64,000 nucleotides of DNA from UBA4717 sp002404395. Its GTDB lineage: Bacteria; Bacillota; Clostridia; Oscillospirales; CAG-272. Location of the stretch: NCBI GenBank assembly GCA_937902275.1, contig CALFNW010000013.1:6242-70241 (forward strand). Reading direction: 5' to 3'. Shown piece after piece: positions 21,002 through 30,361 of the stretch; the stretch's first letter is position 1, and each line of letters starts with the position of its first letter. The notes under the pieces are model-generated. The model saw nothing but the letters and a program-made list of their open reading frames with translations. It had not been told where the DNA came from and ran no database searches. Made by a program: the position numbers and the translations under genes.

Positions 21002-21017
21002 AAGCCGTTACCGGCTT
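21002..21017 (-). promoter_or_regulatory. Start-proximal hairpin before the antiporter gene
   Basis: On the minus strand AAGCCG-GTAA-CGGCTT is followed directly by AGGAGTAATAA and ATG. It has the same placement as the other hairpins but a different stem sequence and a four-base loop. Confidence 0.55.
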
Positions 21018-21087
21018 GATCCTCTGAGCGGTGCTCAGGATTATTCCGAAAGCACGGAATACATAATATAAAGAAACAACAAGATAT

Positions 21088-21116
21088 AATTTATCACAAA
21101 TCGACCTTTATGTCAA
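21088..21116 (-). promoter_or_regulatory. sigma-A-type promoter of the antiporter gene
   Basis: On the minus strand TTGACA (21111-21116) and TAAATT (21088-21093) are 17 bases apart. Diverges from the thrS promoter. Confidence 0.65.
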
Positions 21117-21135
21117 TCTTTTTTCAAAAACTTTC

Positions 21136-21165
21136 TTGACAAACGGCTTGCCTGTGAGGTATAAT
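21136..21165 (+). promoter_or_regulatory. sigma-A-type promoter of thrS
   Basis: TTGACA at 21136-21141, 18-base spacer, TATAAT at 21160-21165. Confidence 0.82.
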
Positions 21166-21171
21166 GTCAAC

Positions 21172-21379
21172 ATACGGAGGACACTCCGTATGCGTGCGGA
21201 CATGACCGCGCGAAAATACTGTCCACAGAGAGCGGCAGACGCTGAAAAGCCGCGGCAGTATCGCGAAGGTTACCACCGCATTGCATTACAAACTTATACC
21301 AAAGAGTTAAACGCTCGGGTGGAACCGTGCGGAAGTTTTGTATTTCCACACCCCGGACAAAATTGTCCGGGGTGTTTTT
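21172..21379 (+). ncRNA. T-box leader (threonine) of thrS
   Basis: The AGAGAG element of stem I is at 21227-21232, the apical GCTGAAAAGC follows, and a threonine specifier ACC fits at 21272-21274 (GGTTACCACC). The T-box sequence GGTGGAACC is at 21318-21326 with the UGGA that pairs with a tRNA ending in UCCA. The terminator CACCCCGGACAA/TTGTCCGGGGTG spans 21349-21374 and is followed by five T. Uncharged tRNA-Thr would favour read-through. Confidence 0.9.
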
Positions 21380-21463
21380 GTCTCGGACAAGTACATCGGA
21401 GCCGACGTTCAGATTCACCGTCGGTTCAATTCCAAAGTACCGATACATTACGGAGGTAGAATT

Positions 21464-23392
21464 ATGAACATCAGAATCAACGAAACAGTGCTGAATCTTC
21501 CCGAAGAAGCAACCGCTTACGATGCGCTCAAGGAAGCCGGGCTCATCACCCGCGAGGTGCTCGCGGCAAGTGTCAACGGCAAGACCCGTGACCTTACATG
21601 CGGGCTTAACGAGAACGATACCGTAGCTCCGCTGACATTTGCGGACGACGAAGGCAGACACGTGTTCTTCCACACCGCTTCACACATTCTCGCTTGCGCA
21701 GTCAAGCGTCTTTTCCCGGAAGCCAAGCTCACGATCGGACCTGCGATCGACGACGGCTTCTATTATGATTTTGACAGCGATATTACCTTTAATCCCGATA
21801 ATCTCGCAAAGCTCGAAGCCGAAATGAAAAAAATAGTCAAGGATAACCTCAGACTCGAACGCTTTACACTGCCGCGTGACGAGGCAAAAAAGCTTATGGA
21901 AGACGCCGGCGAGCCTTACAAAGTACTGCTTATAGACCGCGTTCCCGAGGGCGAGGAGATCTCATTCTACAAAATGGGCGAGTTTACCGATCTTTGCGCC
22001 GGACCGCATCTGTTCTCGACCGGAGCTGTCAAGGCTTTCAAGCTTACTCAATGTACCGGTGCATATTGGGAGGGCAAGAGCGATAATAAAATGCTCCAGC
22101 GTGTGTACGGCACGGCTTTCCCGACCAAAGAGGAGCTGAAAGAGCACCTTGACCGTCTGGAAGAAGCCAAAAAGCGCGACCACAACAAGCTCGGACGCGA
22201 GCTTGAGCTTTTCACGACCGTCGATATTATCGGTCAGGGACTCCCGATCATGCTGCCGAAGGGCGCGCGCATGATCCAGATACTTCAGCGTTTTGTCGAA
22301 GATACCGAGCAAAGACGCGGCTGGCTTTTGACAAAAACGCCGTTCATGGCAAAATCCGACCTCTACAAGCTGTCGGGACATTGGGATCATTACCTCGACG
22401 GTATGTTCGTACTCGGCGATCCCGAAAAGGACAAGGAAGTGTTCGCACTGCGTCCGATGACCTGTCCCTTCCAATACCAGGCATACCTCAACAAGGGTCG
22501 CTCATACCGCGACCTGCCGCTCAGATATAATGAGACCTCCACGCTCTTCCGCAATGAAGCCTCGGGCGAAATGCACGGTCTTATCCGCGTAAGACAGTTC
22601 ACGATCTCGGAGGGACATCTCATGTGTACTCCCGAACAGCTCGAAAACGAATTCCGCGGCTGTCTGGAGCTTGCAATCTACTTCCTCAAAACACTCGGAC
22701 TTTATGAGGACGTAAGCTACCGCTTCTCTCAGTGGGACCCGAACGACCGCGAAAAGTATATCGGAACACCCGAGCAGTGGGACGAAGCTCAAAGCACCAT
22801 GAAGACCATACTTGACGATCTCGGCATAAACTATAAGATCGGCGTCGGAGAAGCCGCTTTCTACGGTCCGAAGCTCGACATTCAGATCAAAAATGTTTTC
22901 GGTAAGGAAGACACGCTTGTAACTATCCAGATAGACCAACTGCTTTCCGAAAAATTCGGCATGGAATATACCGACCGCGACGGCGTGAAGAAGCATCCTT
23001 ATATCATTCATCGCACCTCGCTCGGCTGCTACGAGCGCACGCTCGCACTGCTCATCGAAAAATACGCCGGTGCTTTCCCGACCTGGCTTGCACCCGTGCA
23101 GGTCAAATTATTGCCGATAGGCGAAGAACAGCATAAGTACGCGGAAGCGATCAGCGAACGCATGAAAGATCTCGGCATACGCGTTGAGCTTGACGAGCGC
23201 AACGAAAAGATCGGATACAAGATCCGCAGTGCGCAGATGGAAAAAGTACCGTATATGCTGATAATCGGTGAAAAGGAAATGGCGGCAAACACCGTTTCGG
23301 TCAGGACCCGTAAGGGCGACGAGACCGGCGCGGTCGGAGTCGATGACTTCATCCGCGATATTCTCGCGGAGATCGCCGAAAAGCGCAGATAA
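21464..23392 (+). CDS. thrS: Threonyl-tRNA synthetase
   Basis: A 642-residue class II synthetase. It has the TGS domain (residues 1-62), the editing domain with HTASHILACAVKRLFP (zinc-site-like HxxxH), the catalytic core with RPMTCPFQYQAY, FRNEASGEMHGLIRVRQFTISEGH and YGPKLDIQIKN, and the anticodon-binding domain (VQVKLLPIGEEQHKYAEAI onward). Full length and intact. The ATG at 21464 follows CGGAGGTAGAATT; a longer frame from 21338 runs back into the T-box terminator and is not the start. Regulated by the T-box. Confidence 0.97.
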   Translation: MNIRINETVLNLPEEATAYDALKEAGLITREVLAASVNGKTRDLTCGLNENDTVAPLTFADDEGRHVFFHTASHILACAVKRLFPEAKLTIGPAIDDGFYYDFDSDITFNPDNLAKLEAEMKKIVKDNLRLERFTLPRDEAKKLMEDAGEPYKVLLIDRVPEGEEISFYKMGEFTDLCAGPHLFSTGAVKAFKLTQCTGAYWEGKSDNKMLQRVYGTAFPTKEELKEHLDRLEEAKKRDHNKLGRELELFTTVDIIGQGLPIMLPKGARMIQILQRFVEDTEQRRGWLLTKTPFMAKSDLYKLSGHWDHYLDGMFVLGDPEKDKEVFALRPMTCPFQYQAYLNKGRSYRDLPLRYNETSTLFRNEASGEMHGLIRVRQFTISEGHLMCTPEQLENEFRGCLELAIYFLKTLGLYEDVSYRFSQWDPNDREKYIGTPEQWDEAQSTMKTILDDLGINYKIGVGEAAFYGPKLDIQIKNVFGKEDTLVTIQIDQLLSEKFGMEYTDRDGVKKHPYIIHRTSLGCYERTLALLIEKYAGAFPTWLAPVQVKLLPIGEEQHKYAEAISERMKDLGIRVELDERNEKIGYKIRSAQMEKVPYMLIIGEKEMAANTVSVRTRKGDETGAVGVDDFIRDILAEIAEKRR

Positions 23393-23399
23393 CAAACCG

Positions 23400-23441
23400 T
23401 AAAAATGCCTGTCGGGTAAAATGCACCCGACAGGCATTTTT
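23400..23441. terminator. Bidirectional terminator after thrS
   Basis: AAAAATGCCTGTCGGGT pairs with ACCCGACAGGCATTTTT around AAAATGC. It can stop thrS and, less strongly, the convergent ABC operon. Confidence 0.9.
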
Positions 23442-23524
23442 GAAATTATATTTTAATCGCTTTTGCCTGAATGAGTTTGAGCTTTGACCTGATCTGCCAA
23501 TGTATTATTATCGGAAATACAGTA

Positions 23525-25771
23525 TTATCCCTCAGCCATTTCACGCTGAGCGGTAACAAGTCGGTAATAAATACCGCGTTTTTTCATAAGCTCCTCGTGC
23601 GTACCCGATTCGGCGATCGCGCCGCCGTCAATAACGATCAGCCGGGTAGCGTTTCTGAGCGTAGAGAGCCGATGCGCTATCGCAAAGGCAGTGCGGTTCG
23701 CTGTCAGCTTTGCAAGCGCGTCCTGAACGCGGCGTTCGGTTTCAGTGTCAAGCGCCGCCGTAGCTTCGTCAAGCAAAAGTATCTTCGGGTCGCGTAACAA
23801 GGCACGTGCGATCGCGATACGCTGACGTTCGCCGCCCGAGAGGGTATATCCGCGCTCGCCGATGCGCGTATTGTACGCATCAGGAAGCTTCATAATAAAC
23901 CCATGCGCCCCCGCCGCCTTTGACGCGGCGATCACCTCGTCATAACCTGCCGAAGCGTTGGCATATGCAATATTATCGTATATAGAACCGGCAAAAAGGA
24001 AGGTCTCCTGAAGCACCGCTCCCATTTGCGAGCGCAGTGATTCCTGCGAATAGTCCCGCAGATCTCGCCCGTCGATCTTCACACATCCGGAAGTCGGGTC
24101 AAACATCCGCATGACCAAATTGATAAGCGTGCTTTTACCGGCGCCCGAGCGTCCGACAATTCCGATCATCTCGCCCGGTTCAACCTCAAGATCAATGCCG
24201 TTAAGCACGTTCTTGCTGTCATCGTAGCCGAAGCTCAGCTTCTCAAAGGTGACTCTGCCCTCTATCGGAACTTTTACGGCTCCGGGTCTGTCGGTCACTG
24301 CCGCATCATCGTCAAGCACCTCAAACACTCTGGAAAGCGATCCTAAAAAGTTCACAAGCAGGCGCGGAAGCCGCGACAGCGCACTTATAGGCGCATATAT
24401 CATACCGGTATACGCCGAAAACTGCGCCATTTCTCCGAAAGTCATACTGCCGTCGAGAATATGCTCGCCGACAAAATACAGCAGGAAAAACTGCCCGATC
24501 CCCATAAGCATAAACAACGGGTTCATCGTGAGCGCCCAATGCACATCATTATCAAAGGTAGCCGTTTTGTCAGCCCTTGACGCCTTGTCATAGCGCTCGG
24601 ACTCGTTCTTTTCACTGCCGTAGGACTTGACCACGCGAATACCCGAATAAATATCATGCAATACGCTGTTCATCAAAGAGCGACAGCCCCACTCACGCAT
24701 CCAAAGTCTGCGAAACATTCCGCGAAGCAGATAAAACAAAAACGCAATGATCGGAACGGGCGCAAGTATCAAAAATGCCAGCCTGACGTTGTACATGAAA
24801 ATTATCAGTGAAGCGGCAATAAGCACGGTAAATTGCTCGATATAATTCGGAAGATGCACTGTAAAATGCCGATGCAGCTGCGGCACATCGCGCGTCATTC
24901 GGTTGTACAGATCGCCCTGCGAGTATTTGGAAACGTCCGAAACCGAAAGCGATTCTATCTTGTCAAACACCAGAGTGCGCAGTCGGTCCACAAGACCCGC
25001 GCCCCCCTTTGCGGTCAGATAATTCCTTACAAAAGCAAGCAGGGTATTGACTAAATATACGCCGATCATCGAAAGCAGTACAAGCGCAAAGCCCGAATAT
25101 GAAATATCGCTCCTGCCGCTTTTTATGTAATCGTCAACAAGTATGCGGTTTATTACCGGCGTGACAAGCGACATCCCGGCAGTGGCAAAAAGTATCAGCA
25201 CCGAGCCTATCACATACCATCTGTATTCTCCGGCTATGCCGAAAAAGCGAAGCGCAAGTTTTAGCGGCTGAGAACACTTCCTGCAGCGCGTCTCTCCGGG
25301 GGGCAACTCGCCGCCGCAATGCGGACAGCGCCGCAGCTCCCGCAAATACGCTGAAGGATGCCCGCTTCCATTTTCAGGTGTACTTACATCGGTTTTGTCC
25401 CCGCCGTAAAGCGGCGTGAGCATATGCATTGCGTCGGAATACATTAGTTTATCGCGCATATCCGAGCCGAAAAGCCGCGTAGGTTTGCCGTCACAAAGAC
25501 ATTCAATATATACACAGCCGTTTTCCGAATCGAGCGTCGGCTTGCTCACACGTTCATTTGCGATTTCAAGCGTGCGTTGACCGTCATAGACTACAATACG
25601 ATCGTCAAAAAACGCGGCTATTCCGTCATGAGGAAACGTAAACGGACAAATAAATTTTAACTTTTCCTCCGAAGCGTCGAAATCCCCGATCACCGATGCA
25701 AGCCGTTTCACAAGCTCATCGCGATCATGCCGTTTATCGTCCTTCATACGCCGTTTCTTAAAATATTTCAT
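23525..25771 (-). CDS. ABC exporter with N-terminal accessory domain and zinc ribbon (second copy)
   Basis: A 748-residue half-transporter. Residues about 1-150 form an extra cytosolic region similar in layout to that of the partner gene: a domain with DGIAAFFDDRIVVYDGQRTLEIAN, then a four-cysteine zinc ribbon CPHCGGELPPGETRCRKC (about 150-167). Six membrane helices and an ATPase domain follow (Walker A GRSGAGKST, signature LSGGERQRI, Walker B LLLDEATAALD, H-loop IAHRLS), all canonical. It follows the DUF1854 gene by nine bases with GAGGCGG before the ATG. ABC genes flanking DUF1854 are annotated in other bacteria as linked to cyanophycin metabolism (from memory); no cyanophycin gene is in this window. 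Confidence 0.88.
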   Translation of the reverse strand: MKYFKKRRMKDDKRHDRDELVKRLASVIGDFDASEEKLKFICPFTFPHDGIAAFFDDRIVVYDGQRTLEIANERVSKPTLDSENGCVYIECLCDGKPTRLFGSDMRDKLMYSDAMHMLTPLYGGDKTDVSTPENGSGHPSAYLRELRRCPHCGGELPPGETRCRKCSQPLKLALRFFGIAGEYRWYVIGSVLILFATAGMSLVTPVINRILVDDYIKSGRSDISYSGFALVLLSMIGVYLVNTLLAFVRNYLTAKGGAGLVDRLRTLVFDKIESLSVSDVSKYSQGDLYNRMTRDVPQLHRHFTVHLPNYIEQFTVLIAASLIIFMYNVRLAFLILAPVPIIAFLFYLLRGMFRRLWMREWGCRSLMNSVLHDIYSGIRVVKSYGSEKNESERYDKASRADKTATFDNDVHWALTMNPLFMLMGIGQFFLLYFVGEHILDGSMTFGEMAQFSAYTGMIYAPISALSRLPRLLVNFLGSLSRVFEVLDDDAAVTDRPGAVKVPIEGRVTFEKLSFGYDDSKNVLNGIDLEVEPGEMIGIVGRSGAGKSTLINLVMRMFDPTSGCVKIDGRDLRDYSQESLRSQMGAVLQETFLFAGSIYDNIAYANASAGYDEVIAASKAAGAHGFIMKLPDAYNTRIGERGYTLSGGERQRIAIARALLRDPKILLLDEATAALDTETERRVQDALAKLTANRTAFAIAHRLSTLRNATRLIVIDGGAIAESGTHEELMKKRGIYYRLVTAQREMAEG

Positions 25772-25780
25772 CCGACCGCC

Positions 25781-26326
25781 TCACAGATACATATCAATTT
25801 TCTTACGGCTCTTTTTGTCAAGCGCCGCAAGCGATCTTATCATGCAGCGATTCTGGTCGTTGTCAAATATCAGCATCCGATCTCCGTTTATCTTTACCAT
25901 GCACTTGTACGGATCCTTGAGCGTAAGCTCTCGCACCTTACCGTCGATCACGACTTTAAGGTAGGTATATCCCATTCGCTCGCGCATTGAAATTATACGT
26001 TCGATCTCAGGGCAGTAGTAGACCCGAGCAAGCTCATCTGCCACAAGCTTTTGCTCATGTTCGGGAAAATCCGCAAGCTTTTCGACAAGTCCGATCTCAA
26101 ATCCGTCGGGATCCTGAACCGAAATATATTCGTCGGCAAGCGAAAACGGAAAAGCGCGGCGCAGGCGCACGCGATCGTAATGCGAAACTCTCACCGGATC
26201 AAGCTCGCTTTCGCGCAGTTTATCGGGATCTGCCTTGAAATCCAGCGCGAGAAAATCTCCGTTTGACGAAAATTCGGCAATTTCGGGTGTAAGGTAAAGT
26301 ATGCCGTTGTTAAGTTTGATATTCAT
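25781..26326 (-). CDS. DUF1854 domain protein
   Basis: A 181-residue soluble protein that matches DUF1854 in its start (ILYLTPEIAEF), the ELDPVRVSHYDRVRLRRAFPFSLADEYISVQDPDGFEIGLV stretch read as several short blocks, and the end blocks YTYLKVVIDGKVRELTLKDPY and MLIFDNDQNRCMI. It has no signal peptide or membrane span. Its ATG overlaps the stop of the upstream ABC gene (TAATG) with GGGAG before it, so it is co-translated with the transporter. The family has no proven function, but the tight link to two ABC half-transporters suggests a regulatory or coupling part of the transporter. Confidence 0.85.
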   Translation of the reverse strand: MNIKLNNGILYLTPEIAEFSSNGDFLALDFKADPDKLRESELDPVRVSHYDRVRLRRAFPFSLADEYISVQDPDGFEIGLVEKLADFPEHEQKLVADELARVYYCPEIERIISMRERMGYTYLKVVIDGKVRELTLKDPYKCMVKINGDRMLIFDNDQNRCMIRSLAALDKKSRKKIDMYL

Positions 26327-28650
26327 TATCTCCCACTCCCTTTTTCGCTTCCCTGCGCACCGTCTTGCGCATCACTGCCGTCACTCAATATATTTTTCAT
26401 TGCTTCAAGCTGAAGCGTGCACAGCTTACGATATATTCCGTTTTCTTTTTCCATAAGTTCCGAATGAGTGCCGTATTCCGCTACCCTGCCGTCTTCGATC
26501 ACAAGCAGCTTGTCGGCATCCTTGAGCGTGGAAAGTCTGTGAGCTATCATGATCGTGGTAAGATCGCCCGAAAGCTTTGAGATCGCACGGCTTATCCGCT
26601 GTTCGGTAACCGTGTCCATCGCCGCTGTGGCTTCGTCAAGAATAAGTATCCGCGGTCGGCGCAAAAGTGCGCGCGCAATTGATATCCGCTGAAGCTCGCC
26701 GCCCGAGAGCGCGCGGCTTCCGAAGCCGATCTTGGTCTCGTATCCGTCTGGCAGTTTCATAATAAAGTCGTGCGCTCCCGATTCGCACGAAGCCTTGATC
26801 ACGTCCGCGTAGGTCGCCCCCTCCACGGCGTATGCGATATTTTCAAAAACCGTACCCGAAAACACGTAGGTCTCCTGCGATACCACCGCGATATTGCGCC
26901 TGATATCCTCAAACGCCAGCTCGCGCACATCAATACCGTCAAGCTTTATACTTCCTCCCGAAACATCATAAAGTCTGACAAGCAGATTGACGATAGTCGA
27001 TTTTCCCGAGCCTGTGTGCCCTACAATACCGAGCGTGCTTCCGGCAGGCACCTTAAAGGAGACCGAATCAAGCGTGCGCTTGGACTTTGTATACGAAAAA
27101 TCCACGTTTGAAAACTCAATATCACCGCGCAGTTCGCCTTTTATATGTATCGGATTCGGTTTTTCCGAAACATCGGGATGCGCGTCAAGTATTTCAAACA
27201 GTCTCGAAGCGGCGCTTGAGCACTCGCCGAGTCCCGAAATGCTCCGTATTATCCGATCAAGCGGCTCGTAGACCATTCCGATATATGCAATAAAAGTAAG
27301 AAAATCACCGTAGCTCAGCTCTCCGCGAAATACTCTGATTCCGCCGAGCGCCCAGACTCCGAAAAGTCCGATATTGAGCAGGATCGCCGCACACGGGAAC
27401 ATTATATTGTCAAACATAGTCGTGCGGTAAAAAATATCCGATTGCGCAAAGCTCAGCTTCCCGAAGCGCCGGCTTTCCTCGCTTTCCTTCGCAAACGCCT
27501 TGACCACCCGTATTCCCGAAAGAATGTCGCTGACCTTTGCGGTAACCGCGCGGCGTTTGATATAGTGCTCAAGATCTTTCCGTCTGTGCCACGAGAATAT
27601 GTACTTCATGATCACCACATAGACCGGTACAAAGGATACCGCCACAAGCGAAAGCAGCGGGTCCATCATAATCATGATCACGCACATAACTATTATTTTT
27701 ACTATATCAATGATCAGCCAAGGTATGATCTCTCCGAAATAGCGGTAAATGGTCTCCGAATCGTTCTCAAGCTGAAGCATGAGTCCGCCCGTGCGGCTTG
27801 AAGTGAAAAAGCTAAGCGAAAGTCGGTTTATAGATTCAAACAGCGTTTTTTTAAGATCGTATTTCAGCTCTGTGGCGATCTTAGAGGTAGTGATATCATT
27901 GATCACCGAAGCAATCAGATCGGCAAGCTTGATCGCACCTATAATTATAAGCACAAGCACGACCCTGCCGTAGAAGCTTCCGCCCTCGGTCAACACCTTG
28001 TCAAAGAAAAACGAGTTGCTTACATAAGGCGAAAGCACGCCGAGCGCGCTGATAAATACCATCAGCAGAAGTATTATCGCCACCTGCGGTATATAACGTT
28101 TGAAAAAGGGGATCAGGCGGGTCAGATTGCCGCGCGCGCCCGAGCAGTTCGGGCAGATCCCGCGCGGATCCGGAAAGCGTCTGCCGCATTTCGGACAATA
28201 ACTTTCGGCATCAAGCGGATCTATTCCGTCAAACGCACCGCGTCTGATCTGATCGAAATAATCAAAAAAAAGCGTTATCGTTTCCTTGTATGTGTTTGTG
28301 GTGTAGCAGATAAGGTGATCGCCATGTGCGTCTCTGACCAAATAGCGTATTCCGCCCGCCGTTTCCTCCGAGTCCGATTTTACGATCGAGTCAAGCGGAT
28401 AGGTCTCAAACGAATGTTCGGCAAAAGACAATTCAGCTTTCGGCGCGGAAAAGCGATGCTTTTTCAACACTTCAAGCGTCGTGCTTCCGCGAAGCACGAC
28501 AAGCTCGCTTTGCGTTGCAAAAACGTAGGTCTGCTCTCCGCCTATAAGTTCGGTCACACCCACGGCAAGCAAAAATACGCTTGTGCGCAGTTTTTTATTT
28601 TTTTCAAGATACCCGAGCACCTGATCCGGTATCTTAGTAAGCATATCCAT
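26326..28650 (-). CDS. ABC exporter with N-terminal accessory domain and zinc ribbon (first copy)
   Basis: A 774-residue half-transporter, first gene of the operon. The N-terminal 170 residues contain a domain with QTYVFATQSELVVLRGSTTLEVL and a four-cysteine zinc ribbon CPKCGRRFPDPRGICPNC. Six membrane helices follow, then an ATPase domain with Walker A GHTGSGKST, signature LSGGELQRI, Walker B LILDEATAAMD and H-loop IAHRLS, all canonical. It likely forms a heterodimer with the third gene. ATG at 28650 is preceded by GAGGTAACGGC. A TATAAT lies near 28718 on the minus strand but no good -35 box was found at the right distance. Confidence 0.88.
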   Translation of the reverse strand: MDMLTKIPDQVLGYLEKNKKLRTSVFLLAVGVTELIGGEQTYVFATQSELVVLRGSTTLEVLKKHRFSAPKAELSFAEHSFETYPLDSIVKSDSEETAGGIRYLVRDAHGDHLICYTTNTYKETITLFFDYFDQIRRGAFDGIDPLDAESYCPKCGRRFPDPRGICPNCSGARGNLTRLIPFFKRYIPQVAIILLLMVFISALGVLSPYVSNSFFFDKVLTEGGSFYGRVVLVLIIIGAIKLADLIASVINDITTSKIATELKYDLKKTLFESINRLSLSFFTSSRTGGLMLQLENDSETIYRYFGEIIPWLIIDIVKIIVMCVIMIMMDPLLSLVAVSFVPVYVVIMKYIFSWHRRKDLEHYIKRRAVTAKVSDILSGIRVVKAFAKESEESRRFGKLSFAQSDIFYRTTMFDNIMFPCAAILLNIGLFGVWALGGIRVFRGELSYGDFLTFIAYIGMVYEPLDRIIRSISGLGECSSAASRLFEILDAHPDVSEKPNPIHIKGELRGDIEFSNVDFSYTKSKRTLDSVSFKVPAGSTLGIVGHTGSGKSTIVNLLVRLYDVSGGSIKLDGIDVRELAFEDIRRNIAVVSQETYVFSGTVFENIAYAVEGATYADVIKASCESGAHDFIMKLPDGYETKIGFGSRALSGGELQRISIARALLRRPRILILDEATAAMDTVTEQRISRAISKLSGDLTTIMIAHRLSTLKDADKLLVIEDGRVAEYGTHSELMEKENGIYRKLCTLQLEAMKNILSDGSDAQDGAQGSEKGSGR

Positions 28651-28784
28651 GCCGTTACCTCATAAAACACCGCAAGCGGAAATGGTTCGCCCCGACTCAT
28701 TCAAACGCAAGCCGAGCGCTTTGTAAATTATACCATACTGCCATATTGCCTTTGTGAACATTATGTTAATTATATTTCTGCCGC

Positions 28785-28813
28785 TTGAAAGTCGGACAAG
28801 TGTGTGGTAAAAT
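28785..28813 (+). promoter_or_regulatory. sigma-A-type promoter of pheS-pheT
   Basis: TTGAAA at 28785-28790, 17-base spacer, TAAAAT at 28808-28813. Confidence 0.7.
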
Positions 28814-28821
28814 TACTGTAA

Positions 28822-29129
28822 ATCGGTTTGTAATTACCGAAAAATGATGCAACGACGGAGTCGGCAAAACGGAATGCATTATACAGAGAGTCGGACACCA
28901 CGCTGAAAGCCCGATTGTGCGCCGTTACGCCTTTCGCTCCCGAGCACGCCTTGTGAAAAGCCGAGCAAGCAGTTTCGTATCTCTGCCGCAGCTCCGAGTA
29001 GTTTGGCGCGAAGATTCCGCGTTAAGGAATAACGAGTGTCCGCTTTTTTGCGGAAATCGAGGTGGTACCGCGGAAGGTACGGGTATTTCCCGCCGTTCGT
29101 CCTTGTGTTCGGACGACGGCTTTTTTATT
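28822..29129 (+). ncRNA. T-box leader (phenylalanine) of pheS-pheT
   Basis: AGAGAG is at 28885-28890, CGCTGAAAGC follows, and a phenylalanine specifier TTC fits at 28933-28935. The T-box sequence GGTGGTACC is at 29061-29069, whose UGGU pairs with the ACCA end of tRNA-Phe. The terminator GCCGTTCGTCC (29092-29102) with GGACGACGGC (29111-29120) is followed by TTTTTTATTTTT. Confidence 0.92.
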
Positions 29130-29280
29130 TTTCCGCAAGATCTTATCCCGCCAAACAGCTCCTCAGCTTTCAAGCCCGTAAAATTTTAAACGGTCGCCGT
29201 TTTAGAATTATCGGGTATCCCTAAGACGGCTGAAGCCGATGCGGAAATTAACTATTGTTTTTTTTAGTCTTATTTTTTGA
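29130..29280 (+). promoter_or_regulatory. Extra pheS leader downstream of the T-box
   Basis: About 150 bases separate the T-box terminator from the start element. They contain small hairpins (AAACGG-TCG-CCGTTT near 29190 and CGGCTGAAGCCG near 29228) and T-rich runs. No reading frame of note. Confidence 0.4.
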
Positions 29281-29295
29281 GTCGGCTACGCCGAC
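29281..29295 (+). promoter_or_regulatory. Start-proximal hairpin before pheS
   Basis: TTATTTTTTGA precedes GTCGGC-TAC-GCCGAC, then ATGGAGAAAATT and ATG at 29308. GGAG (29298-29301) is spaced six bases from that second ATG, which shows that the ATG touching the hairpin is part of the element. Confidence 0.75.
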
Positions 29296-29307
29296 ATGGA
29301 GAAAATT

Positions 29308-30324
29308 ATGAAAGAAAAGCTTGAACAGATACGTCAGGCGGCAAAAGCGGCGCTTGACGATGCCGCCTGCGATGCCGAGGAGATCAGAATACGCTTCCTC
29401 GGAAAAAAAGGTGAATTAACGGCAGTCCTACGCTCAATGGGCGGACTTTCACCGGAGGAGCGCCCGATAGCAGGTCAGCTTGCAAACGAAGTCAGAACTT
29501 ACATCGAAAACGCTATTGACGAAAAGAAAAAGGAGCTTCAGACACTTGCACAGGCAAAAAAGCTGAAATCCGAGCGCGTTGACGTTACGCTCCCGGCAAA
29601 AATGCCGCAGATCGGCGGCAGACACCCGCTCGCGGCAATTCAGCGCAAAATGGAAGATATATTCGTGAGCATGGGCTTCGACATCGTTGAAGGTCCCGAA
29701 GTCGAGTACGACTATTACAACTTCCAAGCGCTCAATATCCCCGAAAATCACCCGGCGCGCGACACGCAGGACACTTTCTATATTACCGACAACATTCTGC
29801 TCCGCTCGCAGACCTCGCCCGTTCAGGTGCGCACAATGGAAAAGCAGAAGCCGCCGATCCGCATAATCTCTCCGGGCAGAGTTTATCGTTCGGACGCCGT
29901 TGACGCAACACACTCGCCTATGTTCCATCAGCTTGAAGGACTCGTGGTAGACCGCGGCATCACAATGGGAGATTTAAAAGGTACGCTTGCCACTTTCGCC
30001 AAAACCATGTTCGGCGAAGACACCAAGATTCGTTTCCGTCCTCATCACTTCCCGTTCACCGAACCGTCCGCCGAAGTTGACGTTTCCTGCTTCGTCTGCG
30101 GCGGCAAGGGTTGCCGCCTTTGCAAAGGAGAAGGCTGGATCGAGATCCTCGGTGCCGGAATGGTCCACCCGAACGTACTGCGCGGTTGCAACATAGATCC
30201 CGATGAATACAGCGGCTTTGCTTTCGGAATGGGGATCGAACGTATCGTAATGATCAAATACAACATTGACGATATGCGTTATCTGTACGAAAACGATATT
30301 CGCTTCTTGCGTCAGTTCGACTGA
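29308..30324 (+). CDS. pheS: Phenylalanyl-tRNA synthetase alpha subunit
   Basis: A 338-residue class II catalytic subunit. The N-terminal coiled coil (residues 1-85, with [19 protein letters not shown]) is followed by the core: [85 protein letters not shown] and [15 protein letters not shown], all diagnostic. I take the ATG at 29308, spaced six bases from GGAG, as the start; the in-frame ATG at 29296 (four residues longer) touches the hairpin. Forms an operon with pheT under a T-box. Confidence 0.97.
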   Translation: MKEKLEQIRQAAKAALDDAACDAEEIRIRFLGKKGELTAVLRSMGGLSPEERPIAGQLANEVRTYIENAIDEKKKELQTLAQAKKLKSERVDVTLPAKMPQIGGRHPLAAIQRKMEDIFVSMGFDIVEGPEVEYDYYNFQALNIPENHPARDTQDTFYITDNILLRSQTSPVQVRTMEKQKPPIRIISPGRVYRSDAVDATHSPMFHQLEGLVVDRGITMGDLKGTLATFAKTMFGEDTKIRFRPHHFPFTEPSAEVDVSCFVCGGKGCRLCKGEGWIEILGAGMVHPNVLRGCNIDPDEYSGFAFGMGIERIVMIKYNIDDMRYLYENDIRFLRQFD

Positions 30325-30361
30325 TATAAAATAAATGAACATAACCGATGGGAGATAAATA

